From Lachnospiraceae bacterium (GTDB lineage Bacteria > Bacillota > Clostridia > Lachnospirales > Lachnospiraceae), in NCBI GenBank assembly GCA_024684215.1, contig JAIKXH010000165.1, forward strand, positions 1 through 47,445: a DNA stretch of 47,445 nucleotides, in the 5' to 3' direction. Shown here in pieces: positions 17,359 to 24,838 of this stretch; within the stretch, counting starts at the first letter, position 1, and the number at the start of each line of letters is the position of its first letter. The position numbers and the translations under genes were made by a program. A model generated the notes under the pieces. It was not told where the DNA came from. It did no database searches and was given only the letters and a program-made list of their open reading frames with translations.

Positions 17359-18498
17359 CTATCTAAATACCCATCTTTGCTGAATCTGATAGCTTCCAAG
17401 GAATAAAAGTACATCAACTATGGGCTTGTATACGAGTCCTTCGAGTGCCTCTCCTCCGCCAAAAAGCGCAGAAAGGGCAAACACTCCCGCGGCTGCGAGT
17501 ATCATCTGCGCAAAGCAGAGTATGTAATACTTCCACATGGATTTCTTAACAGAAGTCTTCGACTCGAACACCGCATTTTTATTGAGGAAATAATTGACTA
17601 TGGAAGAAACGATTCTCGCCACAACCGTAGCAATCAAAACCTTTAGCGCTATTGTATCATTACCTCCGGAAAATACTTTAACAAAAAATTCTCCGACTTT
17701 GGTGCCTATCTTTATATCATCAAGCACTGTCGAATGAGCCAAAAGCACATTTAACAGATTAAAAAGTCCTATATCGATCACACAACAGATAAGTGAACTG
17801 AGTGTGTACTTAAATATGAACTTTAATATTATACGATATATTTTGATTGAATCAAGAAAAGGATTAAAATGTGTTTCCGAATTATCATCGATATATACCG
17901 TGTCTATTTTCTCTTCCACCCAGGAAATATGAGCCTTGTGAAGTGCAAAAAACATCTCGGTCTCATACTCAAATCTCTCACCCTTTGTGGCTACAAGAAG
18001 TGGCAAAAACTCTCTTGGAATCGCACGAAGTCCTGTCTGCGTATCGGAAATCTTCATTCCGCAAAACATCGAGAAAACTCTGCTTGTGGTCTTATTTCCG
18101 AATCTGCTCTTTGGCGGAACACCGGGGCTGTCAAAGTCCCTGCATCCAAGTACAACCTTGTCCTTTTCATCCACCATTCTCTTTGCACAATTGTAAATAT
18201 CATGAGAAGTATGCTGTCCGTCACCGTCAACAGTGACGACGCCCTTTGACTCCGGCCTGTTTTCAAGCACAAACTCAAATGCGGTCTTTAAGCCTCTTCC
18301 CTTACCCTTGTTGACCTCGTGGGTAAGAACAGTCACTTCGGGATGCTCCGCAGCCTTTTCAAAAGGCTTTAAATGCTCAGCATTACTTCCGTCATTGACG
18401 ATAACAATATCCGTAAAGCCCTTTTCTATCAGCCCATCAACAACACTATTAAGTTTTTCATCAGGATTAAGTGATGGTAAAACTACTGTAACATTCAT
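17359..18498 (-). CDS. Family 2 glycosyltransferase fused to GtrA-like membrane domain
   Basis: 379 residues. The N-terminal GT-A domain (about 1-225) has VVLPSLNPDE, IVNDGS, NKGKGRGLKTAF, the DXD-type VDGDGQH and the ISDTQTGLRAIP motif typical of DPM1/GtrB-like polyprenyl-phosphate glycosyltransferases. The C-terminal part (about 230-379) holds four helices of the GtrA/DPMS type (CCVIDIGLFNLLNVLLA ... IVNYFLNKNAVFES). Together they would make a lipid-linked sugar and flip or dock it. The short site AAAAAGG sits close to the ATG. It lies 57 bp after the PIG-L gene. Confidence 0.9.
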   Translation of the reverse strand: MNVTVVLPSLNPDEKLNSVVDGLIEKGFTDIVIVNDGSNAEHLKPFEKAAEHPEVTVLTHEVNKGKGRGLKTAFEFVLENRPESKGVVTVDGDGQHTSHDIYNCAKRMVDEKDKVVLGCRDFDSPGVPPKSRFGNKTTSRVFSMFCGMKISDTQTGLRAIPREFLPLLVATKGERFEYETEMFFALHKAHISWVEEKIDTVYIDDNSETHFNPFLDSIKIYRIILKFIFKYTLSSLICCVIDIGLFNLLNVLLAHSTVLDDIKIGTKVGEFFVKVFSGGNDTIALKVLIATVVARIVSSIVNYFLNKNAVFESKTSVKKSMWKYYILCFAQMILAAAGVFALSALFGGGEALEGLVYKPIVDVLLFLGSYQIQQRWVFR

Positions 18499-18555
18499 AC
18501 CTTTTTCTGCTTCTTTTCACAAAATAATTATTAACAGATGTAAACGGTCTTCTAT

Positions 18556-21042
18556 TTACTTAAACTGTCTTCTCTTGCCATTTTTGGAAACCTTGACACC
18601 GATAATTGCCGATACGGTAACTATCAAAGCTCCGCTTACGCAGGCAATCACAACAAATTTTTTATCAAGACCGGAAAAGCCCTCTTCTGCAATCTCTTCT
18701 ACAGGCTCGTCCTCAGTTACAACCTCTTCCTCCGGCTCCGGTACATACACAAGCATGGGTATCTCCTCATCCTTTGTATATCCGCAGATCTCGCAGGTAT
18801 ACCTCATGATACCGTTCTTTTCATAGGTGGGCTGTTCAACAATACTTCCCTCGCCGTAGGAATGCTCATGAAGAGTATAATTTGCTCTGTAGCTATAACC
18901 GTTTTCCGCACATGTATATGTGGTATAACCGAAATTATAGCAGTCCCCAACGGTTACTTCCTCGGTGTATGTAGGATTTTCTATCATATTTGGATAGAGG
19001 TCCTTACTGTAATCAAAGATTTCATTCCTTTTAAATGACTCAGTATTTCCGGCATACTCAAACTCCCAGATCATTACCTCTCCGAAAATGGGCTCGCAAT
19101 ATGCACGCCTGTTGGTATTGTCCTCAAAGAAGGTAATCTGTCCGGTTACGCTGTTTCCGGTAAGAGATCCTTTATAACCAATGTTTAGATTGGGGAAGAA
19201 AATATACATTCCCACGATTCCGCCGTTGTGAACGTATCCGTGATCGGAGTCGTATCCGTCGATATTTACGGTACAATCATCAACATCGAGATATCCCGCT
19301 CCATACACACCGCCCATATACTGCTCATCGCGCTCTTCCTTGTTTTTATCGACGCACACAAGTGTTGTGTTTATAACGCAGTTCTTTGCCTTACCTGCAC
19401 CGTATCCCACAAGTCCGCCAACGCCGAACATAGGCGCATTGACCTTTAAAGTGATCCTTGCTTCCTCTATGGTACAGTCAAGTATTCTGGTGTTTTCCGT
19501 GTATCCTGCGATGCTTCCCACAAAGCAGCTCTCGTCTATATCGACATCGGCGCTCATTCCGTATAAAGAAAGTTTCTTTATGGTCGCTCCCTCAGCCACA
19601 TCGAAAAGCCCTGCAAACTTTGTATCATATACCTTGAAATTGCCGTCGTATGTGGACCTTACCGCCTCTCCGGCCTTTGTAACATTAAGATTTAATATGG
19701 CATGACCGTTTCCGTTTAAAATACCGTAAAAGCTAAAGGGAGTCCAATCATATCCCGCCATATCTATATCATCATCGAGCACATAGCTTGCGGAAGGGTC
19801 GTTTCTCATAGCATCAAGCCCCTCGGGCGTGCTTATGTGAATCCTTGTATCCTCAAATGAAAAATCTGTCAGGTTCTCAAAAAAATCATTATCCGAATCC
19901 GTTCCGACATTTGTACGATACAGTCCCCATGCCGCACTGTTGATCTCAGGATGCTTGTCATTGGGGTCGTCGGAAACATAGAACCAGCACCACTGCTGGG
20001 ATACATGCTGTTTGTAAGCAAGAGAAGCAATTTCGATAGGGCAAAGACCGCCTCTCTCATCAATCGGCTGCCTTAAATCCAAGGTAACCGCATTTTCTTT
20101 ATAATTGTGAATATAAGCCTTTGGTGTGTCCCACACTTCATAGGAAGCGCTCGCGCCTTCCTGATAGGACTCATCCGCAGCATTTTCAAGTGCAGTCGCC
20201 ACAGACTCCGCAACAAGCTTATGGAAGCCGTGACCGTACTCTCCGTCAAAATCGTGAGTGATAACGATAAGAGGCTTAAATCTTCTGATCTCCGAAGTCT
20301 CGTAAGCTATCATATCCGCTTCGTTATATACCGTTTTGGCGGACTCTAAGCTGTCGGCATACACATCGGGGAAATTACCGCAGACAGGGTAATATCTGAC
20401 TCCCAAAGTCCATAATCCGTCGAGCTTTTCATGCTCTCTGACGCTAAGGCCCGTCCAATACTCGGTAAGGTAGGAAAGCTGAACCTTTGCACCTTTCTCA
20501 TAGATATATTTTGCGATAGCGGAGCCGAAAAACAAAATCTCGTCGTCGGCATGGCTGGAAAATACCAGAATGTCCGCCTGTTCACAGGGAGGCTGCCAAA
20601 CTTGCACATCGTCAGGTATATCGCTTTTTGATGTAAAAACCCTTACCCTTGAAAGTTTCTGTGATCCCGCGATATTTAAAACCACCTGATTGGACGCTCC
20701 GGGCAGTTCAACATATTCGTGAATAAACCCGTTTGTTCCTCCGTCTATATTTCCGGCATCGGTTGTAATAGTGTAAGGTGAGACGGTACTGTTCCATATA
20801 AGATAGATTGCTTCTATGGCCGATCCGTCGGATGCGCTTACAGTGACAGTATCTCCGGCAGAAAGTCCTACGGAAGTATCATAATCCGTATCGGTTACAT
20901 TTCCGGAACCGGCGCCGTTTGAAAAGACAACCGTAGGTGTAACCTCACTTGAAGCGTAGCTGTCTGACTTAAAAGCTCCTAAAAGCAGAGCACCTATAAC
21001 ACAAATAAAACTTAAACTTAAATATCTGAAAATCTTGTTCAT
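18556..21042 (-). CDS. Surface protein with PIG-L-type deacetylase domain and C-terminal membrane anchor
   Basis: 828 residues. Signal peptide (about 1-30), a beta-sandwich-like region (about 33-150), then a PIG-L/LmbE domain with FSSHADDEILFFG (His164, Asp166, Asp167), an ITHDFDGEYGHGFHK metal motif and DTPKAYIHNY. From about 410 there is a repeat-rich beta region of the GLUG type (DIDMAGYDWTPF, LYGMSADVDID, GSIAGYTENT, GGLVGYGAGKAKNC). Two CxxC-like pairs (TCAENGYSYRANY, YTCEICGYT) precede an acidic stretch, a final helix and a basic tail. PIG-L enzymes remove acetyl groups from N-acetylglucosaminyl compounds, so deacetylation of a surface glycan is likely. It is first in its operon. Confidence 0.86.
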   Translation of the reverse strand: MNKIFRYLSLSFICVIGALLLGAFKSDSYASSEVTPTVVFSNGAGSGNVTDTDYDTSVGLSAGDTVTVSASDGSAIEAIYLIWNSTVSPYTITTDAGNIDGGTNGFIHEYVELPGASNQVVLNIAGSQKLSRVRVFTSKSDIPDDVQVWQPPCEQADILVFSSHADDEILFFGSAIAKYIYEKGAKVQLSYLTEYWTGLSVREHEKLDGLWTLGVRYYPVCGNFPDVYADSLESAKTVYNEADMIAYETSEIRRFKPLIVITHDFDGEYGHGFHKLVAESVATALENAADESYQEGASASYEVWDTPKAYIHNYKENAVTLDLRQPIDERGGLCPIEIASLAYKQHVSQQWCWFYVSDDPNDKHPEINSAAWGLYRTNVGTDSDNDFFENLTDFSFEDTRIHISTPEGLDAMRNDPSASYVLDDDIDMAGYDWTPFSFYGILNGNGHAILNLNVTKAGEAVRSTYDGNFKVYDTKFAGLFDVAEGATIKKLSLYGMSADVDIDESCFVGSIAGYTENTRILDCTIEEARITLKVNAPMFGVGGLVGYGAGKAKNCVINTTLVCVDKNKEERDEQYMGGVYGAGYLDVDDCTVNIDGYDSDHGYVHNGGIVGMYIFFPNLNIGYKGSLTGNSVTGQITFFEDNTNRRAYCEPIFGEVMIWEFEYAGNTESFKRNEIFDYSKDLYPNMIENPTYTEEVTVGDCYNFGYTTYTCAENGYSYRANYTLHEHSYGEGSIVEQPTYEKNGIMRYTCEICGYTKDEEIPMLVYVPEPEEEVVTEDEPVEEIAEEGFSGLDKKFVVIACVSGALIVTVSAIIGVKVSKNGKRRQFK

Positions 21043-21076
21043 TTCGAACCATCCTTAATTTTACACAGTTATAGTG

Positions 21077-21105
21077 ATTATAACACATAGGCTACCTATG
21101 TACAA
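21077..21105 (-). promoter_or_regulatory. Promoter of the PIG-L glycan operon with palindromic operator in the spacer
   Basis: TTGTAC (21100-21105), 17-bp spacer and a perfect TATAAT (21077-21082) on the minus strand. The spacer is almost filled by the perfect inverted repeat ACATAGG-cta-CCTATGT (21085-21101), exactly where a repressor would block polymerase. Confidence 0.8.
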
Positions 21106-21113
21106 TTTACATA

Positions 21114-21143
21114 TTGCCTCTAAGGACCACACTATTTTATAAT
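21114..21143 (+). promoter_or_regulatory. Divergent promoter for the vanZ-family gene
   Basis: TTGCCT (21114-21119), 18-bp spacer and a perfect TATAAT (21138-21143) on the plus strand. Transcription would start near 21150 and give a leader of about 180 bases that contains the three 36-bp repeats. It is back to back with the glycan-operon promoter and 9 bp from it. Confidence 0.62.
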
Positions 21144-21206
21144 AATTCTGTTAAATTTTTCATAATTTTAAGAAAAATTAACCTCTTATATATATTTTTT
21201 TCATCA

Positions 21207-21314
21207 AAAATCATTTACTATAGTAAGGTCACCACTAACTTTAAAATCATTTACTGTAATTACGTCACCATTAACTCTAAAAATCATTTACTGTAATTAC
21301 ATCACTATTAACCG
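21207..21314. repeat. Three 36-37 bp tandem repeats in the vanZ leader
   Basis: Units start at 21207, 21243 and 21280 and share AAAATCATTTACT...TCAC...TAAC. Each unit carries an inverted repeat: TTACTATAGTAA in the first and TTAC-T-GTAA plus GTAATTAC in the others. Because the spacing is nearly constant and the last unit ends 18 bp before the ATG, they could be protein-binding sites or RNA elements. Confidence 0.88.
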
Positions 21315-21332
21315 TTTTAGATACCTTTTATT

Positions 21333-21893
21333 ATGATTGATCGAAGATCCAATGTAAGAAAAAATCTTATACTTTTATATGTCCACTATCTTTTGTTTGC
21401 GCTCTGGATAGCACTGATGGTCGTCATCGTATGGTTTTCAAGCAAGGATGCCGCCGAGTCCACCGAGCAGTCTCTAAGCGTCGGAAAATGGATTTGCCAT
21501 ATAATCGTTTCCGGTTATGACAATATGACGGACGCCTCACAGCTTGACTACGCCATGCTTTTGGATAAATTTGTCAGAAAAAGCGCCCACTTCTGCGAAT
21601 ATGCAGCCTTAGGCGCTCTTACATACAATGCTTCCTATGTTATTTTTGAGTTTTTAAGGCTTAGAAACAGAGTAAAGCTTAAAACCTCTTATATGATCAT
21701 CGCTTCGATACTTTGGTGCATCCTCTTTGCGGCTTCCGATGAGATCCACCAGCTTTTTGTCCCCGGAAGATACGGCTCTCCGCTGGACGTTTTGCTTGAT
21801 ACTCTGGGCGCAACCCTCGGAATATTCCTGGTAAGACTTATAGCGCATCTTATCACTCGCTCAAAGTCACCTTCGAAGCAGGCAGATACTTAA
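21333..21893 (+). CDS. VanZ-family membrane protein
   Basis: 186 residues with four predicted helices. The family pattern is visible: WFSSKDAAES early, then KFVRKSAHFCEYAALGALTYNA, and later ASDEIHQLFVPGRYGSPLDVLLDTLGATLGI (the acidic DE.HQ..VPGR..S..D...N/D motif). VanZ-like proteins are linked to teichoic-acid or glycopeptide-related surface phenotypes, but their biochemistry is unclear. No good ribosome site precedes the ATG (upstream is ACCTTTTATT), so translation may be weak or unusual. Its last 41 bp overlap the end of the convergent histidine kinase gene. Confidence 0.87.
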   Translation: MIDRRSNVRKNLILLYVHYLLFALWIALMVVIVWFSSKDAAESTEQSLSVGKWICHIIVSGYDNMTDASQLDYAMLLDKFVRKSAHFCEYAALGALTYNASYVIFEFLRLRNRVKLKTSYMIIASILWCILFAASDEIHQLFVPGRYGSPLDVLLDTLGATLGIFLVRLIAHLITRSKSPSKQADT

Positions 21894-24075
21894 CGCACAT
21901 TGCTTCAAGGTCATCGCCCTTTACAGGCTTCGACAGGTAATCCACAAATCCTATCTTTCTGTACTGCTCTTCCACTCCGTTAAGAGCATTCGCGGTAAGT
22001 ACCACAACAGGGGTTTCTATATTTGCCCCTTCTTTTTTGATCTCGTTAAAGGCCTCAACTCCGTCGGGAGAAGGCATCATATGATCCATAAATATCAGAT
22101 CGTATTTCTCGTCTTTGCACATATCAATGGCTTCTTTTCCGCCGCTTGCTATCTGTACATACACCTTTGTTTTTCCCAAAAGTGCTTTTACAACCTTAAG
22201 ATTCATAGGCACATCATCCACAACCAGAATTTTGGCTTCGGGTGCAAGGAAGCTTACCCTGTACTCCTTGGTGGATTTTGTCTCCATTAAGCTGAACTCG
22301 CCGATGGGGCTCTCGTCCGCAACTACCTGAGGTATCTCGATGCTAAAACAAGATCCCTCGCCGAGCTTACTTTCAACACTGACATCACCGTGCATAAGGG
22401 CAGTCAGCTCTCTGGTAATGGTAAGTCCAAGGCCTGTTCCTTCTATGCTCCTGTTTTTCTCTTCATCCACTCTCTGGAAGGCGTCAAACAAAATCTTTTG
22501 ATTTTCCTCGGAAATTCCTATTCCGGTATCAACAACGGAAATCTTGAGAAGAATCTGCTTTATGTCCGTTTCCTTAAAAGAAACCTTTACGGTGACAGAA
22601 CCCTTTGAAGTATACTTGATGGCATTGGATAAAAGGTTCGAGAGCACCTGACGGATTCTCATCTCATCGCCGTATAAAACCTTAGGCGTATTCTCATCGC
22701 ACTCAATCTTATACTCAAGATTTTTGTCCTTGGCTGAGGGGCCCAAAATATTGTAGCAATCCCTCAAAATCTTATGAATATTATAATCTGCTTCAACGAT
22801 TGACATTCTTCCGGCTTCGATCTTTGAAAAATCCAAAATATCATTAAGCAGTGAAAGAAGGCTGTTTCCGGCAACTTTTATATTTTCGGCGTACTCTATA
22901 AGCCTCTTGTCGTCAGCCTCTCTTATTATCATTTCATTCATACCGAGAAGCGAATTAAGAGGAGTTCTGATCTCATGGGACATGTTCGCGAGGAAGTTGC
23001 TCTTTGCGGCATTTGCACCGTCCGCTTCCTCCTTTGCGCTCGCCAGTTCCTCCATGACATAATACTCTTCGGTGACATCATCCACCATGATATACGACCC
23101 CAGATAGGCTCCTCTGTCATCCAATATCTTGTTAAAGGAGAGTCTGTAATGGCGATCCCTGTTCTTGGGATTTTTGGCCGGCTTAACATATGTAACCGTC
23201 CCGGGCAATACCTCATTAAAAGGCTTACCTTCGGTTACGGTATTTATCACTTCGTTTTCCTGAGTACAGTCTTCTTCGCTGAATTTAAAATTCACGCAAA
23301 TAAACTCATTTACAAAAATACACTTACCGTCAATATCAAACAAAATAAGACCTTCGTTCATCTCACTTACGGCTTTTTTTAGGGCCTTATCGGTAAGCAT
23401 TTTTGGCACATATTTTTCTGTGAAAAGATAAATAAGCGTAGCCATTAATGCATATAAAACCACGGACAGATCAAGCGGGAACTTCGTGATCATATACAAG
23501 GCATTCAATATGATAATAACGGTCAATGTTGTGGAAACAACAAGATATTTGTATTTGTAGAAGCTTTTTGAGACCACAAGTCTTGAAATCATGTACACAA
23601 GGCACATGGCAATTCCAATATAGTCAAAGGCCAGATGAAAATTGTATGGTACTCTTCCCTCCGTGAGAAAATAAGTAGCCCCGCTCTTGCCCGTAAATTC
23701 ATATATATCAAAGACCTTGTGAGTAAAAAGATTGGAAAAAATAAGAATGGTATCGATAACTGTTACAATAATTGTAGGCACTGTAAAACGCGTTAAAAGC
23801 TTGTCCCTGTCGGTATAAGCCACGCAGAATCCGGTAAGTGCCAAAATGATCCAGTCAAGGCTGGCAAAATACATGCAGTAGGAAATATTTGCCATAAATT
23901 CATTCGCCGAAAAAGCAATGAAAATATTGGCAAGGCTTGCGACCATAGCCATATAAGTAGCTCTGATCAGATAGATTCCGTATTTGGCTTTAAGCTTGCT
24001 GACGGGAAAAAGAATGATAATAAGATCTATTATCGATGCCGTCAGCAATATCGCAAACAAGATTTTCCAGTACAT
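21853..24075 (-). CDS. Hybrid sensor histidine kinase (7TM sensor, PAS, kinase, receiver)
   Basis: 740 residues. Seven N-terminal helices (about 1-220) of the histidine-kinase 7TM type are followed by a PAS domain (about 230-340). HisKA has His367 in FLANMSHEIRTPLNSLLG, the HATPase has NLLSNAIKYT, DTGIGIS and GTGLGLTI, and a C-terminal receiver (about 613-735) carries phospho-acceptor Asp664 in LIFMDHMMP and the Lys of YLSKPVKG. It is the last gene of the run beginning with two EAL proteins, 25 bp after the SDR gene, with AGGGGAA before the ATG. The output partner is not encoded in the window; a phosphorelay through an unlinked HPt is expected. Confidence 0.94.
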   Translation of the reverse strand: MYWKILFAILLTASIIDLIIILFPVSKLKAKYGIYLIRATYMAMVASLANIFIAFSANEFMANISYCMYFASLDWIILALTGFCVAYTDRDKLLTRFTVPTIIVTVIDTILIFSNLFTHKVFDIYEFTGKSGATYFLTEGRVPYNFHLAFDYIGIAMCLVYMISRLVVSKSFYKYKYLVVSTTLTVIIILNALYMITKFPLDLSVVLYALMATLIYLFTEKYVPKMLTDKALKKAVSEMNEGLILFDIDGKCIFVNEFICVNFKFSEEDCTQENEVINTVTEGKPFNEVLPGTVTYVKPAKNPKNRDRHYRLSFNKILDDRGAYLGSYIMVDDVTEEYYVMEELASAKEEADGANAAKSNFLANMSHEIRTPLNSLLGMNEMIIREADDKRLIEYAENIKVAGNSLLSLLNDILDFSKIEAGRMSIVEADYNIHKILRDCYNILGPSAKDKNLEYKIECDENTPKVLYGDEMRIRQVLSNLLSNAIKYTSKGSVTVKVSFKETDIKQILLKISVVDTGIGISEENQKILFDAFQRVDEEKNRSIEGTGLGLTITRELTALMHGDVSVESKLGEGSCFSIEIPQVVADESPIGEFSLMETKSTKEYRVSFLAPEAKILVVDDVPMNLKVVKALLGKTKVYVQIASGGKEAIDMCKDEKYDLIFMDHMMPSPDGVEAFNEIKKEGANIETPVVVLTANALNGVEEQYRKIGFVDYLSKPVKGDDLEAMCVKYLPASKVTLSE

Positions 24076-24100
24076 AAAATTCCCCTAATACCCTTAAAAT

Positions 24101-24838
24101 TTATATCCATCCACCGTCTATCTTGACGATTTGCCCCGTTAAATAGTCCGGCATTTCAATAAGCTTATATACTGCCTGTGCCACTTCCTCGGCAGTTCCG
24201 ATCCTGTCACAGGGGATTTCTTCTATTACCCCGCAAAGATCCTCTTTTGAAAAACAGGAATTCATTTTTGTATCAATAAGTCCGCAGGCCAAAGCATTTA
24301 CGCAGATTCCCGAGGGAGCCAGTTCCTTTGCAAGGCTTCTTGTAAACGCCTCCACTCCGCCTTTTGAAGCAGAGTAGGCAACTTCGGTTGACGCACCGGC
24401 GCTGCCCCACACCGAAGATATATTTATTATCTTTCCGGAATGTTTTTTTAACATAATCGAAACGGCATACTTCGAATGATAAAAGACGCTCCCCAAATTG
24501 ACACTTATTACGCGCTCCCAGTCCTCGTCGGCCATCTCATGAAGGAGTCCGACATAAGATATCCCGGCATTGTTTACAAGTACGTCCAGCCCTTTTTCCT
24601 TAAAAAAATCTTCCTCAAAAAGTGCTTTTACCTGTGCCGGGTCCCCTGCGTCACATTTTTTGAACTCACACTCTATATTATACTTTTCTTTAATTGCACT
24701 TGCAATATTTGTTAGGTCTTCAAGCGAATTACTGCATGTCAAAAATAAATCATAACCTTCGCTTGCAAGTTTATCCGCTATTGCCGCACCGATGCCTCTT
24801 GAAGCACCGGTGACAAGAGCCGTTTTTTTACAATTCAT
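24101..24838 (-). CDS. Short-chain dehydrogenase/reductase, FabG-like
   Basis: 245 residues from the ATG at 24838, which has GGAGG six bases upstream and overlaps the end of the previous gene by 11 bp; a longer frame to 24874 lacks this. Classical SDR motifs: TALVTGASRGIGAAIAD (NADP-binding), LVNNAGIS, the catalytic Ser in INISSVWGSAG, YSASKGG (Tyr-x-x-x-Lys) and the C-terminal LTGQIVKIDGGWI. It resembles 3-oxoacyl-ACP reductases, but it lies next to signalling genes and not fatty-acid genes, so the true substrate is unknown. Coupled translation suggests a link with the DUF4037-DUF4125 protein. Confidence 0.9.
   Translation of the reverse strand: MNCKKTALVTGASRGIGAAIADKLASEGYDLFLTCSNSLEDLTNIASAIKEKYNIECEFKKCDAGDPAQVKALFEEDFFKEKGLDVLVNNAGISYVGLLHEMADEDWERVISVNLGSVFYHSKYAVSIMLKKHSGKIINISSVWGSAGASTEVAYSASKGGVEAFTRSLAKELAPSGICVNALACGLIDTKMNSCFSKEDLCGVIEEIPCDRIGTAEEVAQAVYKLIEMPDYLTGQIVKIDGGWI

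Noticed and set aside
24101-24838. Fatty-acid synthesis locus based on the FabG-like SDR
   Set aside because: No other fab genes are near; the gene overlaps a DUF4037-DUF4125 gene and precedes a kinase gene.
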